From Oscillospiraceae bacterium (lineage in GTDB: Bacteria; Bacillota; Clostridia; Oscillospirales; Ruminococcaceae), in the NCBI GenBank assembly GCA_025757985.1, contig CP107210.1, forward strand, positions 2,108,001 through 2,172,000: a stretch of DNA of 64,000 nucleotides, written 5' to 3'. Of the stretch, positions 34,331 through 42,640 are shown piece after piece; the first letter of the stretch is position 1, and every line of letters starts with the position of its first letter. Made by a program: the position numbers and the translations under genes. The notes below the pieces were generated by a model. It searched no databases, was not told the origin of the DNA, and saw only the letters and a program-made list of their open reading frames with translations.

Positions 34331-34372
34331 AAAACAAAAAGCGCGTTCTCTCTTTGCCGGAGAGAACGCGCT
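34331..34372 (-). terminator. Intrinsic terminator of the ferredoxin gene
   Basis: Minus strand stem AGCGCGTTCTCT/AGAGAACGCGCT followed by TTTTTGTTTTG. Confidence 0.9.
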
Positions 34373-34391
34373 GAATTTGTGCTAATGTAGC

Positions 34392-34559
34392 TTACTCAGC
34401 CTGAATAGCACCGGTGGGGCAGACGCCCTCGCAAGCGCCGCAATCGATGCAGGTGTCTGCATTGACAACAGCCTTGTCCTCCAGAGTGATTGCGCCAACA
34501 GGGCAGGTGTCAACACATGCACCGCAAGCAACGCAGGACTCGTTAACGGAATGAGCCAT
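34392..34559 (-). CDS. 2[4Fe-4S] ferredoxin
   Basis: A 55-residue protein: CVACGACVDTCPVGAI and CIDCGACEGVCPTGAI each hold the CxxCxxCxxxCP cluster motif. This small clostridial-type ferredoxin carries electrons for enzymes such as pyruvate:ferredoxin oxidoreductase. AAGGAG (34568-34573) precedes the ATG by 8 nt. Codon use is less GC-rich than neighbours, as in highly expressed genes. Own promoter and terminator are visible. Confidence 0.96.
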   Translation of the reverse strand: MAHSVNESCVACGACVDTCPVGAITLEDKAVVNADTCIDCGACEGVCPTGAIQAE

Positions 34560-34670
34560 CATGTACTCCTTATCTCCGTGCTAGTTGTATATTTTGTACC
34601 TATCCGGCCCTGCACGGCTGCTCCCCGGATCGGCACACAGTCGGTTTGCTCTGCCTACTGCGTTATACAT

Positions 34671-34699
34671 AGTGTATCATATCCGTTCGATTTTGGCAA
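34671..34699 (-). promoter_or_regulatory. Promoter of the ferredoxin gene
   Basis: Minus strand TTGCCA (34694-34699) and TACACT (34671-34676), 17-bp spacing, giving a leader of about 100 nt. Confidence 0.65.
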
Positions 34700-34759
34700 G
34701 TGCCATATCTTGATTTTTTTCAGCGGTAAGACACAAGCAACTTCCTCAGCCGCAGGCCG

Positions 34760-35596
34760 TCAATCCTCCGGGTCAGCGGGCTGCGGCGCGCGCTTGCCGC
34801 CGCGGATATAGACACATTCCTCCCGCTTGTAAATGCGCGGTGCCAGGATCTCGACATTGGAGCGCACCTTCAGCGTACCGGCGACCACATTTGTTTCGAT
34901 CACGGTCCCCTCGCCGTCCGGCGTGCGGACGATGCTGCCTACCTGCGGGGTGATGGAATTGAGGTACTCGTAGCTTTTCTGCTCATAGGCAAGGCAGCAC
35001 ATCAGCCGCCCGCAGGAGCCGCTGATCTTGGCGGGGTTCAGGCTCAGGCCCTGTTCCTTGGCCATCTTGATGGACACCGGCTGGAAGTTCTTCAGGAACC
35101 GGCTGCAGCAGAACGGCTGGCCGCACAGGCCCAGACCGCCAAGCATCTTGCTCTCATCGCGCACGCCGATCTGGCGCAGCTCGATGCGGGTGTGGAACTG
35201 CGATGCCAGGTCCTTGACCAGCTCGCGGAAATCGACCCGGTTGTCAGCGGTGAAATAAAACACCAGCTTGCTGCGGTCCAGCGTGTACTCGGCATCGACC
35301 AGCTTCATCTTCAGGCCGTGGGCGGCGATGCGCTGCTCGCAGATCTGGTAGGCCTGCTGCACATCGGCGCGGTTCTGGCGCATACGGCGCACATCCACGG
35401 CGTCTGCGATCCGAAGCACCGGCTTTACCTCGCGGGAAAAGCCCGGCACCTCATGTGCCGCGCGCACGACCTCGCCGCATTCGGTGCCGCGGGCCGTTGT
35501 GACGACCACAAAGTCGCCCTCCTTGATCTTGAACTCGCCCGGGTCAAAATAGTACGCCCGGCCATTTTCTTTAAATTTAACGGAAACTACTTTCAT
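34760..35596 (-). CDS. ricT: PSP1-domain protein RicT (YaaT)
   Basis: 278 residues with the PSP1 core and the Cys-rich segment GLGLCGQPFCCSRFLKNF ... SCGRLMCCLAYE, which in B. subtilis RicT takes part in [4Fe-4S] binding. RicT with RicA and RicF stimulates RNase Y-dependent processing and supports sporulation and competence. Gene order ricT-holB-darA matches the yaaT-holB-yaaQ region of B. subtilis. Confidence 0.93.
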   Translation of the reverse strand: MKVVSVKFKENGRAYYFDPGEFKIKEGDFVVVTTARGTECGEVVRAAHEVPGFSREVKPVLRIADAVDVRRMRQNRADVQQAYQICEQRIAAHGLKMKLVDAEYTLDRSKLVFYFTADNRVDFRELVKDLASQFHTRIELRQIGVRDESKMLGGLGLCGQPFCCSRFLKNFQPVSIKMAKEQGLSLNPAKISGSCGRLMCCLAYEQKSYEYLNSITPQVGSIVRTPDGEGTVIETNVVAGTLKVRSNVEILAPRIYKREECVYIRGGKRAPQPADPED

Positions 35597-35681
35597 GGGT
35601 CGGTCCTTTTATTGTTGGTATATAAGAAAATAAGTGTAGGGGTCGGCGTCCCCGACGACCCGGGAACGCAGCGGCAGATGT

Positions 35682-36608
35682 TTATGTCAATTCCCCCGCC
35701 AGCACGGCGACATTCAACCGCAGGTTGCCGTTGCCCTGCAGGCTGCGGCGCGCCCCGGCGTCGGCCCGCAGGATCTTAGCGGCACCCTCGGGCGTCAGGC
35801 CGCCGCACTGCTCCTGCCCGTAGGCAGGGCGGCGCAGCACCGCACTGCACAGCTGGTCCAGCTGCCACAGCAGCGCGGCAAAGCCCTCCTTGTCGCGCTC
35901 ATACTTTGTCAGCAGCGCCAGCGCCCGGTAGGTATCCCCCTGCGCCGCATAGCCGCACAGCGTTTTTGCCATGCCCAGCGCCGCCTTTGTCGGCGGGTCG
36001 TTCCAGCTTTTCAGCGCCGTGCCGATATGCCCCTCATACAGAAAGGCCAGCTCCCCGGCCGCAGCGGCAGGCAGCCGTTCGGCGCGCAGGTGGGCGGCAC
36101 AGTCCGCCACCGGCACCGGTGCGATCGTATAGGCCGCACACCGGCTGCGAATGGTCGGCAGCACCACCGCTGCGCTGGGTGCCGTCAGCAAAAACAGCAC
36201 CCCCTCGGGCGGCTCCTCAATGATCTTGAGCAGCGCATTGGCAGACGAGCCCTGCGTTCCGTTCAGGTTCTGCGCACCGTAGATGAACAGCACACGGCCC
36301 GCCGCATCGGTGGACAGCGCCGAGCGCTGGATCGCCTCGCGGGCCTCGCGGACCCTTTTGACGGGGATCTGCCCGCTGGCACCCTCGCCCCGCAGGGCCA
36401 GACACTCAGTATCTTCCCCCTTCAGCACGGCCTCGGCATGGGGGCCGCCCGCCGGGTAGAGGTAATCTGCCGCAAGGCAGCGCGCGGCAAAGCCCGCACC
36501 GCAGCCCGGCTCCCCCACCAGCAAAACCGCATGGGGCAGCCGCCCGCTGTGCAGCGCCGTGCCAAGCTCACGCTTGAGCGCGTCATTGCCGGCCAGGCGT
36601 TCGAGCAT
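35682..36608 (-). CDS. holB: DNA polymerase III subunit delta prime
   Basis: 308 residues. RLPHAVLLVGEPGCGAGFAA is the P-loop region, GSSANALLKIIEEPPEGVLF and LPTIRSRC the sensor and clamp-loader signature. The zinc-binding Cys cluster of typical delta prime is not obvious. It completes the clamp loader. ATG 36608 overlaps the darA stop (TGATG), so the longer frame upstream is not used. Confidence 0.9.
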   Translation of the reverse strand: MLERLAGNDALKRELGTALHSGRLPHAVLLVGEPGCGAGFAARCLAADYLYPAGGPHAEAVLKGEDTECLALRGEGASGQIPVKRVREAREAIQRSALSTDAAGRVLFIYGAQNLNGTQGSSANALLKIIEEPPEGVLFLLTAPSAAVVLPTIRSRCAAYTIAPVPVADCAAHLRAERLPAAAAGELAFLYEGHIGTALKSWNDPPTKAALGMAKTLCGYAAQGDTYRALALLTKYERDKEGFAALLWQLDQLCSAVLRRPAYGQEQCGGLTPEGAAKILRADAGARRSLQGNGNLRLNVAVLAGELT

Positions 36609-36931
36609 CACAGCTTCTCGAAACGCTCGACGTTCGTAACCATCACGGTAGCGCCGCCGACCGTGACCTCCATCGGCATGGCGCTCTCGATGCCCAGACC
36701 CATCGTGGCGGTGCCGGGCACGATCTCGGTGCGCTGCTTGCAGCACTTCGAGATTACATTGATGCAGTCATCGACACGCTCATCCTCGGTGCAGATCAGC
36801 AGCGTCATGTTGCCCGCCATCAAAAAGCCGCCGGTCGTGGCCAGACGGGTGACATAGAACTTGCTTTTCAGCAGCTCATTGCAGACATTTCTCGAATCTT
36901 CTTTATTGACGATCGCAGTGATCAGTTTCAT
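36608..36931 (-). CDS. darA: Cyclic-di-AMP receptor DarA/PstA
   Basis: 107 residues, PII-like fold: MKLITAIVNKEDSRNVCNEL, VTRLATTGGFLMAGNMTLL and the C-terminal VGGATVMVTNVERFEKL. It binds c-di-AMP; its downstream targets are not well established. AAAGGG precedes ATG 36931. Coupled to holB. Confidence 0.93.
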   Translation of the reverse strand: MKLITAIVNKEDSRNVCNELLKSKFYVTRLATTGGFLMAGNMTLLICTEDERVDDCINVISKCCKQRTEIVPGTATMGLGIESAMPMEVTVGGATVMVTNVERFEKL

Positions 36932-36975
36932 AATACATTCGCCCTTTCTATCGGTAGTTTGGTATCCATGCAAAA

Positions 36976-37620
36976 TCAGCGGTTGCGGTTTTCCCAGTCG
37001 CGGCGGCGCTTCCAGCTTGTCAGGGCATCGCGGCACCAGTCAAAGACCTCGCGTCCGTAGAACGCCAGAAAGCCGGACAGCCCCAGCACCAGACTGATCT
37101 TGGTCGCAAAGTCGCCCATCACAAAGCTGACGGCCCACAAGGCAAGCTCAAACCAGCCCAGATACTTCATTTTAAAGGGGATGATGCCGAACAGCAGCAC
37201 CATCTGGTCCGGCCAAAGCCAGGTGTAAGCAAACAGCATGCTCTGGAAGATGGCGCTCGGCCCGGCCGAGCCGGTCAGGAAGCAGCCCACCCAGGCACCC
37301 AGCACGCCCAACGCCATAAACAGCGTCATCCGGAAATCGCCCCAGACGCGGGTCAGCGCGTTGCCGATCCAGAAGTAAAACACAAGGTTCAGCACGCCCA
37401 GCACGCCGCCCAGCCAGATGGGCTGAAACAAAAATGTGACAAGACGCCAGATCTGCCCCTGCAGCACCGAGATGCGGCTGAGCGAGATCATCGAGGCAAA
37501 TTTCCAGTCGAACAGCAGCACGATCAGGCCCGCTGCCAGCTGACCGATCATCAGCCCGTTGATAAGGTACGGTATACCAAGGTTGCCATAGCGGCGTTCG
37601 AGTTTATCGATCCAGTTCAT
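36976..37620 (-). CDS. Rhomboid-like membrane protein, probably non-proteolytic
   Basis: 214 residues with about six helices. IWRLVTFLFQPIWLGGVLGV resembles the L1 region of rhomboid/derlin proteins. The catalytic GxSG of rhomboid proteases is not found (GSAGPSAIFQ stands at that place), and no clear catalytic His is visible. This suggests a derlin-like pseudoprotease. GGAGGG precedes ATG 37620. Distance to darA is 44 nt, so they may be cotranscribed. Confidence 0.7.
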   Translation of the reverse strand: MNWIDKLERRYGNLGIPYLINGLMIGQLAAGLIVLLFDWKFASMISLSRISVLQGQIWRLVTFLFQPIWLGGVLGVLNLVFYFWIGNALTRVWGDFRMTLFMALGVLGAWVGCFLTGSAGPSAIFQSMLFAYTWLWPDQMVLLFGIIPFKMKYLGWFELALWAVSFVMGDFATKISLVLGLSGFLAFYGREVFDWCRDALTSWKRRRDWENRNR

Positions 37621-37706
37621 GGGAGAAGCCCTCCGTTGCATACAAATTTACAGAATATATTATAGCAATTCCGCGCGCAAAGTGCAACAATTCCCTGTCG
37701 AATCCC

Positions 37707-37735
37707 TTGCGGCAAACCGGAAAATGTGCTACGCT
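37707..37735 (+). promoter_or_regulatory. Predicted promoter of the XRE regulator
   Basis: TTGCGG (37707-37712) and TACGCT (37730-37735), 17-bp spacing. A TATAAT-like sequence at 37742 is an alternative -10. Confidence 0.45.
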
Positions 37736-37765
37736 TTTATCTATAATAAGGAAACGAGGCCAAAC

Positions 37766-38278
37766 ATGGGACGTACATCCACCAAAGAAAACAAAAACAG
37801 CTACCAGCTTGCCCGCGAGGAACTGGGCCTCACCCGGGAAAAGGCCAGCGAGCTGCTGGAAACGATAGCCCCCGAGCGCATTGAAAAGATTGAAAACGAG
37901 CGCACCGTCCCCCGCCCCGATGAGGTGCTGACCATGGCCGAAAAATACAAGCGGCCCGCGCTGTGCAACTACTATTGCTCGCGCCAGTGCCCCATCGGCC
38001 GGGAGTATGTGCCGCAGGTCTCGGTGCGGGAGCTGTCCGCCATCGTGCTCGAGATGCTGGCCTCCCTGAACGCAATGGACAAGAAAAAGGAGCGCCTGAT
38101 CGAGATCACTGCCGATGGCCAGATCTCCAGCGATGAGATCGATGACTTCATCCGCATCCGTCAGGAACTTGAGCGCATCTCGGTCACCGTCGAAACGCTG
38201 CAGCTCTGGACCGAGCGGATGCTCGCCAACGGCCAGATCGATGCCGAGGCCTACAAGGCCAAGCTGTCGCAGCCGTAA
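37766..38278 (+). CDS. XRE-family helix-turn-helix regulator
   Basis: 170 residues. Residues 13-60 (SYQLAREELGLTREKASELL ... RPDEVLTMAEKY) form a Cro/C1-type HTH. CNYYCSRQCPIG is a Cys-rich linker, and the remainder is helical. Targets unknown. CGAGG sits 6 nt before ATG 37766. Confidence 0.82.
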   Translation: MGRTSTKENKNSYQLAREELGLTREKASELLETIAPERIEKIENERTVPRPDEVLTMAEKYKRPALCNYYCSRQCPIGREYVPQVSVRELSAIVLEMLASLNAMDKKKERLIEITADGQISSDEIDDFIRIRQELERISVTVETLQLWTERMLANGQIDAEAYKAKLSQP

Positions 38279-38477
38279 AACGCCGCCGCGCAGCCGCTAT
38301 TTTCTCTGTCAGGAGAGAATAAAGCCCTCTATTTTTCTTTTTTCTACCTGTTTTTGCAATAAGCCGCATGCTAGAATCGTATTACACAGTAAGGCAGCCC
38401 CGATCGTCCCGACATCTCGAAGGTGGCTTGCCTGTCTGCAGCTTGTATCGACACGCAGAAAAAAGGAGATAGATCGT

Positions 38478-38702
38478 ATGTTTACCCTGTTTGTCATTTT
38501 TGTTTTTGTCTGGCTTTTCGTCAAATCGGTCGGCTTGGCGTTTCATGTCACCTGGGGCCTTGCCAAAATTGCCGCCACGCTGCTCTTCGTCATCGCACTG
38601 CCGCTGCTGGTGGTTTTCGCCATTCTGGGCAGCCTGCTGCCGCTGCTGCTGCCTCTGGCTCTGGTAGCCGCCGCCTTCGGCATCCTGAAAAACTGCGCCT
38701 GA
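38478..38702 (+). CDS. Small hydrophobic membrane protein
   Basis: 74 residues, two hydrophobic helices (VIFVFVWLFVKSVGLAF; LLFVIALPLLVVFAILGSLL). AAAAGGAG at 38461-38468 is 9 nt before the ATG, so translation is credible. Not recognised. A weak hairpin (ACGCCGC/GCGGCGT with TTTTT, ending near 38786) may terminate it. Confidence 0.65.
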   Translation: MFTLFVIFVFVWLFVKSVGLAFHVTWGLAKIAATLLFVIALPLLVVFAILGSLLPLLLPLALVAAAFGILKNCA

Positions 38703-38890
38703 TCGCGCAGGGCTTTTGCTGTTCCCCTTCCAACACAACGCCGCACGGTGTCTCCCGCCCCGGAAACCCCGCGCGGCGTTTTTGTGACTCCTTTTCCCCG
38801 CCTATCTACGCAAACACACCGGCCGCACCTTAGAAGCACCGCCATCCGCACAGCGCCCGCCAAATTTTCCAACTTCCCGCCCCCGAAGAA

Positions 38891-38919
38891 TTGACAATCC
38901 CCGCTGCAGCTGGTATAAT
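38891..38919 (+). promoter_or_regulatory. Perfect-consensus sigma-A promoter of the tRNA-Ser region
   Basis: TTGACA (38891-38896), 17-bp spacer, TATAAT (38914-38919). Both boxes match consensus exactly, as in stable RNA operons. It stands 43 nt before the first tRNA-Ser-like half and no protein start follows. Confidence 0.85.
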
Positions 38920-38961
38920 ACTGTATACGCAATTTGCTTTGCACAGCCGACCGCCGAATAA

Positions 38962-39001
38962 GCAGATGTACTCAAGCGGTCGTAAGAGGGAGCACTCGAA
39001 A
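38962..39001 (+). pseudogene. tRNA-Ser 5' half, truncated in the anticodon loop
   Basis: GCAGATGTACTCAAGCGGTC starts an acceptor strand and D-arm like those of tRNA-Ser, and the segment runs to the anticodon loop CTCGAAA. No matching variable arm, T-arm or 3' acceptor strand follows. Confidence 0.6.
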
Positions 39002-39152
39002 GTTTGCATCCGGCAGGTCACCTTGTCCGCAGGAAATCCCATAACGGCGGGCTTTATCGGGTGTCGCGTACTCAACTTTTCATCGTTATCTTGCATCGAA
39101 ATCTCGCATTTTTCCAAACGCTGTGCGGGGCGGTGCGATAAAAACTAAATAA

Positions 39153-39196
39153 GCAGACGTATCGAAGCGGTCGTAACGAGATTGACTCGAAATCAA
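39153..39196 (+). pseudogene. Second tRNA-Ser 5' half, truncated after the anticodon arm
   Basis: GCAGACGTATCGAAGCGGTC leads to the anticodon arm TTGA-CTCGAAA-TCAA, which pairs. The rest of a tRNA is missing. It shares AATAAGCAGA and AAGCGGTCGTAA with the half at 38962 and lies 191 bp from it and 181 bp from the intact gene. Confidence 0.6.
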
Positions 39197-39333
39197 GCAG
39201 GCATTTTGGAAGTTGCTATTGATTTTCTAGCGAACCATCGTCAAAAACACGCCATTTTCTACAATTAAATATTTGCTGTTCTCTCCTACTTTTCTCTCCT
39301 TTTTCCGGAGAAGATTTTGGGGGATTACTATAG

Positions 39334-39425
39334 GGAGCATTACCCAAGAGGTCGAAGGGGTCGCACTCGAAATGCGATAGGGCGTTTGTAGCGCCGCCAG
39401 AGTTCAAATCTCTGATGCTCCGCCA
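39334..39425 (+). tRNA. tRNA-Ser (anticodon CGA)
   Basis: Acceptor stem GGAGCAT/ATGCTCC, discriminator G, encoded CCA. D-arm CCCAAGAGGTCGAAGGGG, anticodon stem-loop TCGCA-CTCGAAA-TGCGA, long class II variable arm GGGCGTTTGTAGCGCC, T-arm CAGAGTTCAAATCTCTG. The long variable arm identifies Ser. The 3' half is the integration target of the element. Confidence 0.95.
39365..39425 (+). other. attL-type core: tRNA-Ser 3' half (direct repeat 1)
   Basis: 61 bp from the anticodon loop to CCA, repeated at 60139-60199 with one mismatch (ATGCTCC versus ATACTCC). The integrase gene follows directly, the usual layout for tRNA-targeting elements. Confidence 0.85.
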
Positions 39426-39427
39426 AT

Positions 39428-39472
39428 CAACGGTACAACGAGCTTTTTTAAGCACTTTGTACCGTTTTTTTT
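39428..39472. terminator. Terminator between tRNA-Ser and integrase
   Basis: CGGTACAACGAGCTT/AAGCACTTTGTACCG followed by eight T on the plus strand. It is copied at 60202-60245 with a changed but better-paired stem. Confidence 0.8.
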
Positions 39473-39553
39473 ATGCAAAAAACGGAATTTTTGAGTTTGA
39501 CAATTTCATAACAGGAGAGAAAACGCCCTGTTTTGGAGAGAAATCACATTTTT

Positions 39554-40735
39554 TTAAGTGTCATTTCCCGGATTTGAACCCATTCCAAGCCCGTTCAGCA
39601 TCGCTTCTGCCGAAGAAACCTTGGAAGCGTAGTCCAAATGCGAATAAATATTCGCGGTGGTAGAGAAATCGCTGTGTCCCAGCCACTCCTGAATCATCTT
39701 CATCGGGACACCGTTTGCCAAAAGCAAACTGGCGCAAGAGTGGCGCAAATCGTGAAAGCGGATGCGCCGCAGATGATAATTTTGCAAGATAATCTGGAAC
39801 GAATTGGAGAGATAATCCGGCTTGAGCAGATTGCCCATTGCGTCTACGCAGATGTAGTCTGCGTATTTTTTGTTGTAGCACCTACCGCACAGCTTGCGGT
39901 TTTCTTTCTGTTCCTCCTGCAAGGCCAGCAGCCGTTCCCGGAAAACCGGTACAAGCGGCAAGGTGCGCTTGCTGGATTTGGTTTTTGTGCCATTGGATTC
40001 TACAAGTACTTCTTTTCCATCCAGCCGAACCGTTGTGACCGTGTGGCAGATTTCAAGGGTGTTCTGCTCAAAGTCTACAGCAGCCCATTTCAGCCCTACA
40101 ACCTCGCTGCGACGCAGACCATAAAAGGCAGTCAACATAACTGCCACCTCAATTTTACTGCCGCGCACAGCGTCGAACAGTGCGTTCATTTCATCCTTGC
40201 TGTAAAAGTTCCCGGTAAATTCGTTTTTCTTCGGGCGGTCTACCTTGTCGGCGGGGTTCACATCGATCAGGTCTGTTTTCACTGCGTATTTCAAAGCGCG
40301 GTGGATAACCGCATGATAGTGAATGACCGTATTGGGCTTCACACGCTCCAACTGTTCCTGATAAAATGCTTGGATATGAACCGCTTTCAGGTCGCCCAGC
40401 GTAACGCCGAGATTTCTAAAGTAAGGAATGATTCTGCTGTTCGACAGTTCTTTGTAGCTGGCGTAGGTTGTCAGCTTGACGGTTGACTTTGCGATTTCCA
40501 GCCATTGCACCAGATAATCCGCAAACAGCATAGCTTTGCTGGGCGGACCGTTGGGGTCAACGGGTGGCTCAAAGTCGTCTTGCAGCTCACGCATCATCGC
40601 CTCGGCGCGCCGCTTGTTGCCCTTGATGGGCAAGCCCGTGGATTGCCATTTGGTTTTGCGTTTGCCGTCATAAGTTTTGTAGGTTAATACCACATAGTAG
40701 ATACCATTTTTTTCTTGCAGATGCCCTGCGACCAT
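39554..40735 (-). CDS. int: Tyrosine recombinase (integrase) of element 1
   Basis: 393 residues. An N-terminal arm-binding region is followed by a core-binding SAM-like domain (TTYASYKELSNSRIIPYFRN) and the catalytic domain: Arg in YGLRRSEVVGL, HDLRHSCASLLL (His-x-x-Arg), LGHSDFSTTANIYSH (His and nucleophilic Tyr). Tn916/Tn1549-type integrase. GGAGG (40745-40749) supports ATG 40735; upstream residues of the open frame are not used. It is nearly identical to the gene at 60326. It drives integration and excision at the tRNA-Ser core. Confidence 0.95.
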   Translation of the reverse strand: MVAGHLQEKNGIYYVVLTYKTYDGKRKTKWQSTGLPIKGNKRRAEAMMRELQDDFEPPVDPNGPPSKAMLFADYLVQWLEIAKSTVKLTTYASYKELSNSRIIPYFRNLGVTLGDLKAVHIQAFYQEQLERVKPNTVIHYHAVIHRALKYAVKTDLIDVNPADKVDRPKKNEFTGNFYSKDEMNALFDAVRGSKIEVAVMLTAFYGLRRSEVVGLKWAAVDFEQNTLEICHTVTTVRLDGKEVLVESNGTKTKSSKRTLPLVPVFRERLLALQEEQKENRKLCGRCYNKKYADYICVDAMGNLLKPDYLSNSFQIILQNYHLRRIRFHDLRHSCASLLLANGVPMKMIQEWLGHSDFSTTANIYSHLDYASKVSSAEAMLNGLGMGSNPGNDT

Positions 40736-40813
40736 AAATAAATACCTCCTTCGGTTTGGGTCGCCCCCGATCTGCTGTTGACAAGAACAGCATAACGCAT
40801 CGGCGCAAAACAA

Positions 40814-41110
40814 TCAACACTGTCGATTCTCTGCTCGACAGTGTTGACCACAAATCTGAAGGTAGGTAAACAGGTGGGCTTTGGGGATGCGATACGAGCG
40901 CCCGATTTTCATCGCCGGAATTTTGCCCTCATGCAGCAGCTTGTACCCCGTTTTGGTGCTGATTCGCAGGGCATCGCACATCTGCTCGATGTTCATCACA
41001 TCGGGATACTTGCGCAGCATCACACGGTAGGCATCGCGCTGGTTAAATCCTTTGCTGCTTATACAAAACACCTCTTTTTTGAAAATTTGCGGATTTAATT
41101 CCACAAGCAT
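40814..41110 (-). CDS. xis: Excisionase-type HTH protein of element 1
   Basis: About 98 residues. The C-terminal half, MNIEQMCDALRISTKTGYKL followed by KIPAMKIGRSYRIPKAHL, is a MerR-like HTH_17 excisionase fold. The start is uncertain: ATG 41110 is used because both element copies share it and are conserved from there. No strong ribosome binding site is visible. It lies 78 nt upstream of int on the same strand and probably directs excision. Confidence 0.8.
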   Translation of the reverse strand: MLVELNPQIFKKEVFCISSKGFNQRDAYRVMLRKYPDVMNIEQMCDALRISTKTGYKLLHEGKIPAMKIGRSYRIPKAHLFTYLQICGQHCRAENRQC

Positions 41111-41168
41111 GGCGGTCACTTGTTGAAAACTTGTGGCCGCCATAATCTGGAATCAAATTGTATACCCT

Positions 41169-41490
41169 ATTCGACACTACTCCCCGGATATAAGGGCGAA
41201 CCACCGGCCCGGCTGCTGGAAACAGCTCACACTTCCTGTACCACGTTGTTGGCAGTACCGCCGACGCCTTGAGAGCATCGCCACGGTGTGTATCATGATT
41301 GCTGACCCTTCGCTTGAGGTATGTGTTCCACGCCACCTCTCCCGCCTCTGGAGGCGCTCCGCTGCGGTTAGGCAGCCTCATCGCGTCAGAGGCGGGACGC
41401 ACCTGCCGAAACGCTCCTTGGGTTGCGGCAAGGTCAGTTGTATGTAGCCGGTGATTCGGATATTCGGTTGCCAAGGTGCAGAAAAGGGGG
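41169..41490 (-). ncRNA. Conserved structured noncoding block upstream of excisionase (copy 1)
   Basis: About 320 bp closely similar to 61943-62270 and containing no convincing gene. Stems seen: TCCCGCCTCTG (41340-41350) with CAGAGGCGGGA (41387-41397); GCTGC/GCAGC (41361-41376); GACGC (41263-41267) with GCATC (41275-41279). Two stems keep pairing in the other copy through changed bases. In the one open frame crossing it, most differences between copies change the amino acid, which argues against coding. Orientation is inferred from the downstream xis-int genes. Outside it, 41491-41708 shows no gene. Confidence 0.6.
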
Positions 41491-41708
41491 AAAGAGGGCT
41501 TTTTTGTCCCTCTATATAAGAACAACGCGAAAAATCAAAAAAGTTCGAGAAAAATTTTCGATTTTGGTAAAATATTTTTTCGGGCTACACGAATGGTGAT
41601 TTTTTTGCTATATGGTGTTCCAGAAAAACCCCCTGAATATAGACGGTTCCTACGATTACGACATATTTGTGATTATTCTGCCGGAACTGTAATTACGAAT
41701 ACCAAACC

Positions 41709-41748
41709 AAAAGAGAAAGTGGAGCCGAGGCTCCACTTTCTCTTTTTT
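41709..41748. terminator. Bidirectional terminator at end of the sigma-like gene pair
   Basis: AAAAGAGAAAGTGGAGCC/GGCTCCACTTTCTCTTTT, long stem with A/T-rich flanks on both sides. Confidence 0.85.
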
Positions 41749-41932
41749 AGACCCTGAATTTCCGGATGACCTGCAAAAACTCAATCAGCAAGGTCTGATA
41801 CAAGTCCTCATCGCGGTGACCATTCACTATGCTGCATTTCAGCAAAAGCGGCGAAAACTGGTTATACAGCAGCTCCACAGCATTGCTGTCGCCGTTCTTT
41901 GCCCCAAATAGTGCATCTCTAAATGCGCCCAT
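41747..41932 (-). CDS. Small HTH_16-like (sigma-like) protein
   Basis: 61 residues: FRDALFGAKNGDSNAVELLY ... DEDLYQTLLIEFLQVIRKF matches the short helix-turn-helix proteins of Tn916/Tn1549-type elements. It probably works with the sigma-like protein encoded just upstream (1-nt gap) in controlling element transcription. Confidence 0.75.
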   Translation of the reverse strand: MGAFRDALFGAKNGDSNAVELLYNQFSPLLLKCSIVNGHRDEDLYQTLLIEFLQVIRKFRV

Positions 41933-41933
41933 C

Positions 41934-42347
41934 TTAATTTTCCTCCATTTCCTTACGGATTTTCTCGCAAGCGTTGCGCCGGTGTGTACTTACGGTGTTC
42001 TTTTCGACACCCAGCTTGGCAGCCGTTTCGGACACAGAAAGCTGTTCCACATACAGCGAGATCATAACCTCGCATTCCCTCGGCGTCAGCTTGTGCAGAT
42101 ACTTTCGGATGCTCTCCCACATCAGTTTCGATTCGACAATTTCCTCCACCGGTCTTGTCGTAGGCATATACATTTTATCCACTTCCTCGGAACATTCCTC
42201 GATAGAAATTTCGTTTGCGGCCTCCTCTGCTTTCGCGCGCAGATAGGATACGCGGCGATTGTAAAGGGCTTTCGTCAAACACTTTGTAAAGCGCGCAGCC
42301 AGTTGCGCGTCCTCACCACTAAACCATAGCTTATTTTTCTTTGCCAT
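41934..42347 (-). CDS. Sigma-70 family-like regulator of the element
   Basis: 137 residues. The C-terminal LTPRECEVMISLYVEQLSVS and ETAAKLGVEKNTVSTHRRNA form a region 4-type HTH. Same gene pair as in conjugative transposons of the Tn916 superfamily. AGGAGG precedes the ATG. Confidence 0.82.
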   Translation of the reverse strand: MAKKNKLWFSGEDAQLAARFTKCLTKALYNRRVSYLRAKAEEAANEISIEECSEEVDKMYMPTTRPVEEIVESKLMWESIRKYLHKLTPRECEVMISLYVEQLSVSETAAKLGVEKNTVSTHRRNACEKIRKEMEEN

Positions 42348-42451
42348 CGTAAACCTCCTGAATTTTGGGTTTCATTGAATAGACCTCAAAATTCGGAGGC
42401 GCGCGGGCAGAAAACGGCGGTCCTCTGCCGCCAAAACAAAAAAGGAACAAA

Positions 42452-42485
42452 AAAATACGCCAGATGGTTATAAAAACCATCTGGC
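42452..42485 (-). terminator. Intrinsic terminator
   Basis: Minus strand GCCAGATGGTT/AACCATCTGGC followed by GTATTTTTTTG. It lies in the gene-poor gap 42348-42688; I see no credible gene between it and the terminator at 42641. Confidence 0.75.
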
Positions 42486-42640
42486 ATACGAATAATACAC
42501 GAAAAACTACGCGGCGAAGGGACTTTTGAAAGGACACAGTAGCGCTTGAAGTTTTCCCTGCCTTAATACGGCATGTCTCCGCTTACCGGAGCGTCAAGCA
42601 CATCTGCCATGCAATACGCCTTTCCACTAAATAAGCCCTA

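Noticed and set aside
41169..41490. Group II intron or its remnant in the conserved noncoding block
   Set aside because: A GTGCG-like start is present on the minus strand, but I could find no domain V hairpin, no reverse transcriptase and no room for a full intron.
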